From: Kitasatospora aureofaciens
GTDB lineage: Bacteria > Actinomycetota > Actinomycetes > Streptomycetales > Streptomycetaceae
Assembly: GCA_000720845.1 (NCBI GenBank)
Contig: JODU01000021.1
Coordinates: 1-64,000 of the forward strand
DNA length: 64,000 bases
Reading direction: 5' to 3'
Each line of letters starts with the position of its first letter. Within the stretch, counting starts at the first letter, position 1. Under the pieces are notes generated by a model. The model ran no database searches, was not told the DNA's origin, and saw only the letters and a program-made list of their open reading frames with translations. Below, one piece after another: positions 35,210 to 42,728 of the stretch. The position numbers were made by a program, and so were the translations under genes.

Positions 35210-35563
35210 ATGACCCACAGCTTCGTTGTCCACGTCCCCCACGCCGAGCTCGAACCCGAGCCGCTCGACCCCGGCCAGATCGTGTCCGGCACACCCGAGG
35301 TGACCGGCAAGGTGGTCTGGGAGTCGCCGGACGGCCGCCGGGTGCGCGGCGTCTGGCAGATCACGCCGGAGGTGGTCACCGACACCGAGGCGGACGAGGT
35401 GTTCGTCGTGCTCAGCGGCTCGGCCACGATCGAGGTCGCGAGCGGCCCGACGCTCACGGTCGGGCCGGGCGACCTGGCGGTACTGCGCGAGGGCGACCGT
35501 ACGACGTGGACGGTGCACGAGACGCTGCGCAAGGCCTATGCGATCGACCTGGGCCGGCCATGA
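35210..35563 (+). CDS. Cupin-domain protein (EutQ/DUF861 type)
   Basis: A 117-aa single-domain cupin. VVWESPDGRRVRGVWQITPE and EADEVFVVLSGSATIEVASG, then GPGDLAVLREGDRTTWTVHE, match the ureidoglycine-aminohydrolase-like/EutQ cupin group, which bind metal through a small beta barrel. Function is probably binding or isomerising a small metabolite. The ATG is 236 bp after the transporter gene; I see no ORF, tRNA or strong hairpin in that gap. It ends 5 bp before an inositol-type operator, so it marks the left edge of that regulon. Confidence 0.8.
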   Translation: MTHSFVVHVPHAELEPEPLDPGQIVSGTPEVTGKVVWESPDGRRVRGVWQITPEVVTDTEADEVFVVLSGSATIEVASGPTLTVGPGDLAVLREGDRTTWTVHETLRKAYAIDLGRP

Positions 35564-35567
35564 GGTT

Positions 35568-35611
35568 TGTCCTGTCAAAAGGTTGACATGATGCCGACGC
35601 CCGCCCAGGGT
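35568..35611 (+). promoter_or_regulatory. Operator (TGTC-N13-GACA) and promoter of the Gfo/Idh gene
   Basis: The 21-bp element 35568-35588 begins TGTC, ends TTGACA and has CAAA in the middle. Its last 6 bases are the -35 TTGACA (35583-35588). A 17-bp spacer leads to the -10 CAGGGT (35606-35611). The same end-to-end spacing is found twice between the inositol ABC and iolC operons. Confidence 0.7.
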
Positions 35612-35614
35612 GGC

Positions 35615-35642
35615 CTGGACAGATCACGCTGGACAGATCACG
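35615..35642 (+). repeat. Tandem 14-bp repeat in the leader of the Gfo/Idh gene
   Basis: CTGGACAGATCACG occurs twice head-to-tail, followed by a third GGACAG. It lies between the predicted -10 and the ATG at 35666, spanning the probable transcription start. Each unit holds a GACA half-site like those of the nearby operators. Confidence 0.8.
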
Positions 35643-35665
35643 GACAGGTCCGAAGAGGGGCTCTC

Positions 35666-36829
35666 ATGGTCGAGGCACTCGGTGTCGCCGTCGTCGGTTT
35701 CGGCTGGATGGGCCGGGTGCACACCCAGGCGTACGCCCGGGTCCGGCACCACTATCCGCACCTCGCGCTGCGCCCGGAGCTGGTGACGGTAGCGGAGGAG
35801 GTGCCGGGGCGGGCCGAGGAGGCCGCCGCGCAGTTCGGGTTCGCCTCCACGACCCGCGACTGGCGCGAGGTGGCGGCGGACCCGCGGGTGCGCGCGGTCA
35901 GCATCACCGCCCCCAACTTCCTGCACCGCGAGATCGCCGTCGCGATGGCCGGGGCGGGCAAGCACATCTGGGTGGAGAAGCCGGTCGGCCTGTCCGCAGA
36001 CGACGCGCGGGCGGTGGCGGACGCGGTGGCCGAGGCCGGTGTGCAGGGCACGGTCGGCTTCAACTACCGCAACGCCCCCGCCGTGGAGGCCGCCCGCGAC
36101 CTGATCGCCGCCGGTGACATCGGGAGCGTCACCCATGCCCGCATCCGGCTCTTCAGCGACTACGCCGCCCACCCGGAAGGCGCGCTGACCTGGCGCTACG
36201 AGCGGGAGCGCGGCGGCAGCGGGGTGCTCGGCGACCTGGCCTCGCACGGCGCGGACCTGGCCCGGTTCCTGCTCGGCGACATCGCGTCGCTGACCGCCGA
36301 CACGGCGGTCTTCCTGCCGGAGCGGGCCCGCCCCGCCGCCGCCACCGCCGGTCACGCGCGTGCCACGGGCGGCGAGTTGGGCCCGGTCGAGAACGAGGAC
36401 TACGTCAGCTGCCTGCTGCGCTTCGCCTCCGGCGCCCGCGGTGTCCTGGAGGCCTGCCGGGTGTCCGTCGGCGAGCAGAACAACTACGGCTTCGAGGTGC
36501 ACGGCACCACGGGCGCGGTGTCCTGGGACTTCCGCCGCATGAACGAACTGCGCGTCAGCCGCGGCACGGAGTACCAGGACCAGCCCGTGAGCACCGTGTA
36601 CGTCGGCCCCGGGCACGGCGAGTTCGCCGCCTTCCAGCCGGGGGCCGCGAACGCCATGGGTTACGACGACCTGAAGGTGGTGGAGGCCCACCGCTTCCTG
36701 CGCTCGATCGCGGAGGGCACCCCGTACGGCGCGACTCTGACGGACGCCGTGCACAGCGCGGCCGTGCTGGACGCGATGACGCGGTCGGCGGAGCGCGGCA
36801 CCTGGGTCGGACCCGAGGCGTCCGACTGA
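35666..36829 (+). CDS. Gfo/Idh/MocA-family oxidoreductase (inositol-dehydrogenase-like)
   Basis: A 387-aa NAD(P)-dependent sugar/cyclitol dehydrogenase. GVAVVGFGWMGRVHTQAYA binds the nucleotide, WVEKPVG near residue 105 carries the catalytic Lys, and GSGVLGDLASHGADLARFLL gives the Asp-His pair. It is longer than IolG (about 335 aa), as in the scyllo-inositol or MocA-type branch. ATG 35666 has AGAGGGG 5 nt upstream. Its promoter shares the operator of the iol operons, so a role in using inositol isomers or rhizopine-like inositol derivatives is inferred. Confidence 0.88.
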   Translation: MVEALGVAVVGFGWMGRVHTQAYARVRHHYPHLALRPELVTVAEEVPGRAEEAAAQFGFASTTRDWREVAADPRVRAVSITAPNFLHREIAVAMAGAGKHIWVEKPVGLSADDARAVADAVAEAGVQGTVGFNYRNAPAVEAARDLIAAGDIGSVTHARIRLFSDYAAHPEGALTWRYERERGGSGVLGDLASHGADLARFLLGDIASLTADTAVFLPERARPAAATAGHARATGGELGPVENEDYVSCLLRFASGARGVLEACRVSVGEQNNYGFEVHGTTGAVSWDFRRMNELRVSRGTEYQDQPVSTVYVGPGHGEFAAFQPGAANAMGYDDLKVVEAHRFLRSIAEGTPYGATLTDAVHSAAVLDAMTRSAERGTWVGPEASD

Positions 36830-36848
36830 GCCGGAAGGCCGCCGGGCG

Positions 36849-37895
36849 TCACACGGTCGCGGCGTCGAAGGGCGTGTCGCAAGGCATGTTGTGCGGTGTC
36901 ACGACCTGGATCGCCGACGGCCGCGAGGGACCCGCGGACGGCAGGGCGCCGTGGGCCCGCATCACGTGGCGGCAGGCCTCGCGCAGGTCCTGGCGCAGGT
37001 CGTGGTGGAGGACCACGGACAGGCGCCGCTCACGCAGCAGCCGGGTGTTGTCCTGGTCGAGGTCGTGGGCGACGAACACCTCGCAGCGGCGGCCGAGGTC
37101 CGCGAAGGCGCGCAGGGTGGCGATGTTGCCGCCGCCCATCGAGTAGACCGCCCGGATCTCCGGATCGCGTTCGAGCGCGGCCCGCACCAGGTCGTACTGG
37201 GTGGCGTCCAGGCCCTGCCCCTCGGCGATCTCGACGAGGGCCCGCCCGGGGTGCCGGGCCCGCATGACGCCGCGGAAGCCCATCTCGCGTTCCTCCTCGT
37301 TGCGGAAGAAGCCGCTGCTGAGGCTGGTGAGGATGTGGCCGGGGCGGTCGCCGAGCCACTGGCCCATGAGGTAGGCGGCGGTCGCGCCGGCCGCCCGGTC
37401 GTCGATGCCGACGTAGGCCACACGGGAGCTGACCGGCAGGTCCGTCGCCAGGGTGACGACGGGGACGCCCGCGGCGGTCAGCCGGCCGACGGCGGCGGTC
37501 ACCTCGGGGACGTCCGGGGCCTTGAGGATCACCCCCTGGGAGCCGCGCCGGGCGATCCGGTCCAGGGTGCCGGTCAGTTCCCCGGCCGGGCCGGTCTCGC
37601 GGAAGTGGAAGCGGCAGCGCACCACGGCGGGGTGCAGGGCGGGCAGTTCGGCCTCCAGCGCGGCCCGCACGGCGGTGGAGAAGCGCTCCGGCGCCTGCAT
37701 CACGATGTCGCACATGAACGTGCGGCCGACCAGCCGCACCTGGGTGCGCTGGCGGTCCAGGTCGGCGATGGCCCGGCGCACCTCGAACGCGGTGCTCTCG
37801 CGCACGCCGCCGCGGCCGTTGAGCACCCGGTCGACGGTGGCCTCGCTCAGGCCCGCCTGCCGTGCGATCTCCCGGATCGGGAAGGGGTGCCCCAT
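36849..37895 (-). CDS. LacI-family transcriptional regulator
   Basis: A 348-aa repressor. The helix-turn-helix FPIREIARQAGLSEATVDRV and hinge are followed by a periplasmic-binding-like sensor with VAYVGIDDRAAGATAAYLMG and SMGGGNIATLRAF. ATG 37895 has GGAGG about 8 nt upstream; the frame is open further but overlaps the divergent dioxygenase promoter. It lies between a Gfo/Idh gene and a PhyH-type dioxygenase gene, so it probably controls one or both. It is one of two candidate regulators (with the GntR at 49795) for the TGTC/GACA elements. SatDNA-type ligands cannot be inferred beyond sugars or cyclitols. Confidence 0.9.
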   Translation of the reverse strand: MGHPFPIREIARQAGLSEATVDRVLNGRGGVRESTAFEVRRAIADLDRQRTQVRLVGRTFMCDIVMQAPERFSTAVRAALEAELPALHPAVVRCRFHFRETGPAGELTGTLDRIARRGSQGVILKAPDVPEVTAAVGRLTAAGVPVVTLATDLPVSSRVAYVGIDDRAAGATAAYLMGQWLGDRPGHILTSLSSGFFRNEEEREMGFRGVMRARHPGRALVEIAEGQGLDATQYDLVRAALERDPEIRAVYSMGGGNIATLRAFADLGRRCEVFVAHDLDQDNTRLLRERRLSVVLHHDLRQDLREACRHVMRAHGALPSAGPSRPSAIQVVTPHNMPCDTPFDAATV

Positions 37896-37972
37896 GGCCG
37901 GCTCCTCCGCTTCGTCCGTGCGGCGCACTCTGAGGGGTTTTTGATGGCCGCCTGCTGGTTGTTCGACGCGTT

Positions 37973-38011
37973 TGTCAGGACAAGAATGACAGCACCGCGT
38001 CGCCCCTGTCA
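37973..38011 (+). promoter_or_regulatory. TGTC/GACA half-site cluster upstream of the dioxygenase gene
   Basis: TTGTCAGGACAA (37972-37983) is nearly palindromic and begins like the downstream iol operators. TGACAG-N13-CTGTCA (37987-38011) is a perfect 6-bp inverted repeat. The cluster lies within 55 bp of the dioxygenase ATG and between it and the divergent LacI gene. It may be a variant operator of the inositol regulon. Confidence 0.5.
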
Positions 38012-38025
38012 GCGAAAGGACGACG

Positions 38026-39189
38026 ATGCCCGCAGCGCCCGTCCCCGCCCACCGCGCCCCACTCTCCGAACGCGACTGCGACCTCGACGCCTTCCGCGCG
38101 CTCGTCGAGCAGCCGACCGACCCGGCCGCGTACCCGCGGGCCTCCGCCGTGGAGCGCAACGTCCCCGTGTACGACGCCGGGGACCTGCGCGACGACCCGG
38201 AGACGGCGGCCGAACTCGTCCACGCCCTCGCCGACGGCCCCGGCATCGTCGTCCTCGAGCGCGCCTTCCCGGACCCGGCGGTGGTCGACCGGGCCACGGC
38301 CGTGTTCGACGCGCTGATCGCCGAGCAGCGCGCCTCGGGCGCCGCCGCCGGTGACCACTTCGCCGCGCCCGGCGCCAACGACCGGGTGTGGAACGCCCTG
38401 GAGAAGGCGGCCCTGCGCGACCCGGAGGCGTTCGCCGCGTACTACGCCAACGACGCCCTGGCCCTGGTCGCCCGCGCCTGGCTCGGCCCCGGCTACCAGG
38501 TCACCTCCCAGATCAACGTGGTCAACCCGGGCGGTGCCGCGCAGACCGCGCACCGCGACTACCACCTGGGCTTCCTCTCGGGCGAGGCCGCGGCCACGTA
38601 CCCGGCGCACGTGCACCGCCTCTCCCCGGTGCTCACGCTCCAGGGCGCCGTCGCACACTGCGACATGCCCGTGGAGTCCGGGCCCACGATGTACCTGCCG
38701 CACTCCCAGAAGTACGAGCCGGGCTACCTGGCCTGGCGGCTGCCGGAGTTCCGGGCCTTCTTCGAGGCACGCCACGTGCAGTTGCCGCTGGCCAAGGGCG
38801 ACGCGGTCTTCTTCAACCCCGCGCTGTTCCACGCGGCGGGCGCCAACCGCTCCGCGGGCCTGCGCCGCATGGCCAACCTGCTCCAGATCTCCTCCGCGTT
38901 CGGCCGGGCCATGGAGACCGTGGACCGGGAGGCGGTGGTGGACGCCGTCTACCCGGTGCTGCTGAAACGGAAGGCCGAGGGCGTGGGCGAGCGGTGGCTG
39001 GAGCACGTGGTCGCCGCGAGCGCGGAGGGGTACCCCTTCCCCACCAACCTCGACCGCGACCCGCCGGTCGACGGCCTGGCACCGCCCTCCCAGGCGGACC
39101 TCGTACGGCGGGCGCTGCGCGAGGAGTGGACGCCGAACGCGCTCCGCGAGCGGCTGCGGGCGGGCCGGGTACGACGAGAGAGCCGGTGA
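38026..39189 (+). CDS. Phytanoyl-CoA dioxygenase (PhyH) family protein
   Basis: A 387-aa predicted Fe(II)/2-oxoglutarate-dependent dioxygenase. The metal motif HRDYHLGF (His and Asp) sits near residue 178, and the distal His is in PALFHAAGANRS. SGPTMYLPHSQKY fits the 2-oxoglutarate site. It starts at ATG 38026 after AAAGGA. Placed between two Gfo/Idh genes and under similar operators, it may hydroxylate an inositol or inositol-derived compound. PhyH members act on many substrates, so this is inference. The iolG-like gene follows after 71 bp. Confidence 0.82.
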   Translation: MPAAPVPAHRAPLSERDCDLDAFRALVEQPTDPAAYPRASAVERNVPVYDAGDLRDDPETAAELVHALADGPGIVVLERAFPDPAVVDRATAVFDALIAEQRASGAAAGDHFAAPGANDRVWNALEKAALRDPEAFAAYYANDALALVARAWLGPGYQVTSQINVVNPGGAAQTAHRDYHLGFLSGEAAATYPAHVHRLSPVLTLQGAVAHCDMPVESGPTMYLPHSQKYEPGYLAWRLPEFRAFFEARHVQLPLAKGDAVFFNPALFHAAGANRSAGLRRMANLLQISSAFGRAMETVDREAVVDAVYPVLLKRKAEGVGERWLEHVVAASAEGYPFPTNLDRDPPVDGLAPPSQADLVRRALREEWTPNALRERLRAGRVRRESR

Positions 39190-39260
39190 GCGGGGGCGTA
39201 CGGGGCACGGGCCCCGGCACGGACACCCCACACCACCCCGAGCAAGGAGCAGCCAAGCAC

Positions 39261-40265
39261 ATGCGTATCGGAATCCTCGGCCTCGGCCGCATCGGCGCCT
39301 TCCACGCCGAGACCCTCGCCGGACTCGACGCCGTCGGCTCGCTCGTCGTGGCCGACCCGTTCGCGGACGCCGCGAAGGCCGCCGCCGAGCGGTTCGGCGC
39401 CGAGGTCGCGGACTCGCCCGAGGCCCTGCTGGCCGCCGGTGTGGACGGTGTGGTGGTCGCGGCGGCGACCGACGCCCACCCTGACCTGATCCTCGCCGCC
39501 GTCGAGGCCGGTGTGCCCGTCTTCTGCGAGAAGCCCGTCGCCCGCACCATGACGGAGGGCGTCGAGGTGCTCAAGGCGCTCGCGGGCCGCGACGTGCCGG
39601 TCCAGATCGGCTACAACCGCCGCTTCGACGCCGGGTTCGCCGCCGCGCGGGCCGCCGTGCGCAGCGGCGAGCTGGGCACGCTGCACACCGTCCGGTCGAC
39701 CACGCTGGACCCGGCGCCGCCGCCCGCTGCGTACGTCGCCGCCTCCGGGGGCATCTTCCGGGACTGCTCGGTGCACGACTTCGACATCATCCGCTGGGTG
39801 ACCGGGCGCGAGGTGAGCGAGGTGTACGCCGTCGGCGGCAACCGCGGCGCCGGCTTCATCCGGGAGGCGGGCGACGCGGACACCACCGGCGCGGTCCTCA
39901 CCCTGGACGACGGCACCGTCGCCCTGGTCTCCAACAGCCGCCACAACGGCCGCGGTCACGACGTCCGCATGGAGATCCACGGCTTCGACGACTCGATCGC
40001 CGTCGGACTGGAGGACAGGCTGCCGCTGCGTTCGGTCGAGCCGGGCACGACCTTCCCGGCCGGTACTCCGCACGACTTCTTCATGGACCGCTTCGCCGCC
40101 GCCTACCGCGCCGAGCTGACCGCGTTCACCGAGGTCGTCGCCGGTACCCGCCCCTCGCCCTGCACGGTCGAGGACGCGCTGGAGGCGGGCTGGATCGCCG
40201 AGGCGTGCACCCTCTCGCTGCACGAGCACCGGCCGGTGACGATCGCTCAGGTGCGGCGGGGCTGA
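39261..40265 (+). CDS. iolG: Inositol 2-dehydrogenase (IolG-type Gfo/Idh protein)
   Basis: A 334-aa NAD-dependent dehydrogenase, the length of IolG, which oxidises myo-inositol to 2-keto-myo-inositol, the first step of the pathway. MRIGILGLGRIGAFHAETLA binds NAD, CEKPVA near residue 95 carries the catalytic Lys, and GGIFRDCSVHDFDI gives the Asp and His of the active site. ATG 39261 follows AAGGAG. It is in the same direction as the dioxygenase and probably co-transcribed, closed by a hairpin. IolG identity rests on sequence and context; a scyllo-inositol activity cannot be excluded. Confidence 0.85.
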   Translation: MRIGILGLGRIGAFHAETLAGLDAVGSLVVADPFADAAKAAAERFGAEVADSPEALLAAGVDGVVVAAATDAHPDLILAAVEAGVPVFCEKPVARTMTEGVEVLKALAGRDVPVQIGYNRRFDAGFAAARAAVRSGELGTLHTVRSTTLDPAPPPAAYVAASGGIFRDCSVHDFDIIRWVTGREVSEVYAVGGNRGAGFIREAGDADTTGAVLTLDDGTVALVSNSRHNGRGHDVRMEIHGFDDSIAVGLEDRLPLRSVEPGTTFPAGTPHDFFMDRFAAAYRAELTAFTEVVAGTRPSPCTVEDALEAGWIAEACTLSLHEHRPVTIAQVRRG

Positions 40266-40286
40266 GCGGGACGCAGAGGTCCGGCG

Positions 40287-40313
40287 GAGCCGGCGGGGTC
40301 ATCCCGCCGGCTC
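40287..40313. terminator. Hairpin between iolG and the VOC gene
   Basis: GAGCCGGCGGG (40287-40297) pairs perfectly with 40303-40313. The right arm overlaps the last codons of the opposing VOC gene, so one hairpin can serve both convergent genes. Confidence 0.75.
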
Positions 40314-40712
40314 GCTGATGTTCACCATCCATTGGACGCCGAACCGGTCCGTGCACATGCCGAAGACGTCGCCCCACATCTGCTTCTCCAGGGGGACGGC
40401 GACGGAACCGCCGGCGGACAGCTTCTCCCAGTAGCCGCGCAGCTCGCGCGCGTCGTCGCCACTGAGACTCACCGCGAAGGTGTTCCCCGGCGTGTACTCC
40501 ATCCCGGGCGGCGTGTCGGCGCCCATCAGGGTGAAGCCGCTCGGCGTCTCCAGCATGGCGTGCATGATCTTGTCGGTGTACGCGGGGTCCGGCATGCCCG
40601 CCGAGCCGAAGGTGTTCAGCGCCAGGCTGCCGCCGAACACCTGCTCGTAGAACTCCATCGCCTCTCGGGCATCGCCGTCGAAGCTGAGGTACGGGTTGAG
40701 ACGCGAGGACAT
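40299..40712 (-). CDS. VOC-superfamily (PhnB-like glyoxalase-fold) protein
   Basis: A 137-aa cytoplasmic protein of the PhnB/3-demethylubiquinone-methyltransferase-like VOC group. NPYLSFDGDAREAMEFYEQV at the N-terminus and DRFGVQWMVNI at the end are the family marks, with a paired beta-alpha-beta layout. Most are of unknown activity. ATG 40712 follows GGAGG by 7 nt. It is 115 bp downstream of the iolE-like gene in the same direction, with a weak hairpin (40778-40801) between, so it may or may not belong to that operon. Confidence 0.88.
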   Translation of the reverse strand: MSSRLNPYLSFDGDAREAMEFYEQVFGGSLALNTFGSAGMPDPAYTDKIMHAMLETPSGFTLMGADTPPGMEYTPGNTFAVSLSGDDARELRGYWEKLSAGGSVAVPLEKQMWGDVFGMCTDRFGVQWMVNISEPAG

Positions 40713-40827
40713 GGGTGCCTCCCGGAACGGGACGAGGGGTCAGTGCTGCGCACGCTAGCGCGCACCACCCATGACGGCCCGCCGAGCGGCGCACCGGCGG
40801 GACGCTCCCCCGCCGGCGCGGCCGGTC

Positions 40828-41730
40828 TCAGGCCCCGCAGGAGCGCAGGAACTTCCGGGTGCGCACCGCGATGGGCAGCGGCTTGTCCGGCTCGCAGGGG
40901 TACATGTCCTGCTCGACGATGGCGAACAGGTCCACGCCGAGTTCCTGGGCCGCCGTGAGCACCGGGCCCAGCTCCGGCACGCCCCCCGGCGGCTCGCACA
41001 TCACGCCGCGCTGGACGGCCGGTCCGAACGGCACCCCGCCCTCCCGCACGCCGGCGAGGATCTCCGGGTCGACCTGCTTGAGGTGGAGGTAGCCGATGCG
41101 CTCGCCGTAGGTCTCGATCAGCTTGACGCTGTCGCCGCCGCAGTAGGCGTAGTGGCCGGTGTCCAGGCAGAGGTTCACCAGGTCGGAGTCGGTGGCGTCC
41201 AGGAAGCGCTCGACGTGCTCCTCGGTGTCGATGTGGGTGTCGGCGTGCGGGTGGACGACGATGTCCAGGCCGTAGGTCTCCCGCACCTCGCGGCCCAGGC
41301 GCTCCATGCCCCGGGTGAGGTGGGTCCACTGCTCGCCGGTCAGCTCCGGGGGCTCCAGGATCTCGGCGGTCTTGTCGTCGCGCCAGAAGGACGGGATGAC
41401 GACGAGGTGCTTCGCGTCCATGGCCCGGGTCAGGGCGGCGACGCGGCTGACCTGTTCCCAGGTGGCGTCCCACTCGGAGGGGCCGCGGTGCAGGCCGCAG
41501 AAGATGGTGCCCGCCGAGACCTTGAGGCCGCGCCGGGTCACCTCGTCGGTGAGCCGGGCCGGGTCGGTGGGGAGGTAGCCGTAGGGGCCCAGCTCGATCC
41601 ACTCGTAGCCGGCCTCGGTGACCTCGTCCAGGAACCGTTCCCACGGCACCTGCCGGGGGTCGTCGGGGAACCAGACGCCCCAGGAGTCGGGGGCCGAACC
41701 GACGCGGATGCGGTCGAGGGCAGAGGGCAT
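40828..41730 (-). CDS. IolE/MocC-like TIM-barrel isomerase or dehydratase
   Basis: A 300-aa xylose-isomerase-like TIM barrel. VGSAPDSWGVWFPDDP at the N-terminus resembles IolE (2-keto-myo-inositol dehydratase) and MocC of rhizopine use. VHPHADTHIDTEEHVERFLD and CLDTGHYAYCGGD supply metal ligands, and HLKQVD closes the site. ATG 41730 lies 2 bp after the ATPase stop, so it is the last gene of the inositol importer operon. Since no other IolE is in the window, this is the best candidate for the dehydratase step. Confidence 0.8.
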   Translation of the reverse strand: MPSALDRIRVGSAPDSWGVWFPDDPRQVPWERFLDEVTEAGYEWIELGPYGYLPTDPARLTDEVTRRGLKVSAGTIFCGLHRGPSEWDATWEQVSRVAALTRAMDAKHLVVIPSFWRDDKTAEILEPPELTGEQWTHLTRGMERLGREVRETYGLDIVVHPHADTHIDTEEHVERFLDATDSDLVNLCLDTGHYAYCGGDSVKLIETYGERIGYLHLKQVDPEILAGVREGGVPFGPAVQRGVMCEPPGGVPELGPVLTAAQELGVDLFAIVEQDMYPCEPDKPLPIAVRTRKFLRSCGA

Positions 41731-41732
41731 GC

Positions 41733-42722
41733 TCAGGCCTTCCCTTCGGCGGTACCGGATGCGGTGCTGTCGGATGCGGCGGCGCCGGATGCGGCGCCGT
41801 CGGTCCTGTCGGCAGTATCGGGCGCGGCGGCCTTCTCCGCATCGTCCGCGTGGTCGGGCAGCGCCGCCACGTCGACCCCGCCGACCTGCGCCAGTTCGTG
41901 CTTGAGGGCGGCGAGTTCGGCGCCGCCTGCCATGTGGTTGGTGAGCGCTTCGAGGGTGATGTCGGCGCGGGCGGCGCTCAGTTCGAGGGTGCCCAGGCGC
42001 AGCACGCTGAAGTGGTCGCCGACCATGTAGGCGTGGTGGGGGTTGTGGGTGATGAAGATGACGCCGAGTCCGCGTTCGCGGGCGGCGGCGATGTACTTGA
42101 GCACCACGCCGGACTGCTTGACGCCGAGCGCGGCGGTGGGCTCGTCGAGGATGAGGACGCGGGCGCCGAAGTAGACGGCACGGGCGATGGCGACGCACTG
42201 GCGCTGGCCGCCGGAGAGGGTGCCGATGGGCTGTTCGAGGTCGTCCAGGACGATGCCCATGTTGCGCAGTTCCTCGTCGGCGGTCCGCTTCATGCGGGCG
42301 ATGTCGAGGCGGCGCACGGGCCAGGGGCCCTTGGTCATCTCGGAGCCGAGGAAGAAGTTGCGCCACACCGGCATCAGCGGGACGGTCGCGAGGTCCTGGT
42401 AGACCGTGGCGATGCCGCGGGCGAGGGCGTCGCGCGGGGTGGCGAAGCGCACGGCCTCGCCGTCGACGAGGAACTCGCCCTCGGTGTGCTGGTGCAGCCC
42501 GGAGATGATCTTGATGAGGGTGGACTTGCCGGCACCGTTGTCACCGAGCACGCAGGTCACCCTGCCGGGGTGGACGGTGAGGTCGACTCCGTGCAGGGCG
42601 CGGATGTTGCCGTAGGACTTGCCGGCGCGGCGCAGTTCGACGAGCGGGCGGTCCTGCTCGGGTGCGGGGTCGGGGAGGACGGCGCCGTGGGTGCCGGGGG
42701 CTGCTGGGGTCTTGCTGGTCAT
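41733..42722 (-). CDS. Inositol/ribose-type sugar ABC transporter, ATP-binding protein
   Basis: A 329-aa ATPase with a single nucleotide-binding domain: Walker A GDNGAGKST near residue 60, signature LSGGQRQCVAIARAV, and Walker B VLILDEPTAAL. RbsA-type proteins usually have two such domains in about 500 aa, so this is the short one-domain form. The last 45 residues are an Ala/Asp/Ser/Thr-rich tail built from degenerate GCGGCGCCGGAT-type repeats. The ATG follows GGAGGT by 8 nt and the permease stop by 6 bp. It energises uptake through the preceding permease. Confidence 0.9.
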   Translation of the reverse strand: MTSKTPAAPGTHGAVLPDPAPEQDRPLVELRRAGKSYGNIRALHGVDLTVHPGRVTCVLGDNGAGKSTLIKIISGLHQHTEGEFLVDGEAVRFATPRDALARGIATVYQDLATVPLMPVWRNFFLGSEMTKGPWPVRRLDIARMKRTADEELRNMGIVLDDLEQPIGTLSGGQRQCVAIARAVYFGARVLILDEPTAALGVKQSGVVLKYIAAARERGLGVIFITHNPHHAYMVGDHFSVLRLGTLELSAARADITLEALTNHMAGGAELAALKHELAQVGGVDVAALPDHADDAEKAAAPDTADRTDGAASGAAASDSTASGTAEGKA

Positions 42723-42728
42723 TTCCGA

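Noticed and set aside
35001..35294. Minus-strand ORF ending in WTEAERAKGPDWGPRATASR
   Set aside because: The tail looks somewhat protein-like and sits in the 236-bp gap, but there is no RBS-led start, and its upstream half is antisense to the cupin gene. Not enough to call.
40778..40801. Terminator between the iolE-like and VOC genes
   Set aside because: Only a 7-bp stem with a 10-nt loop, which is common by chance at this GC content.
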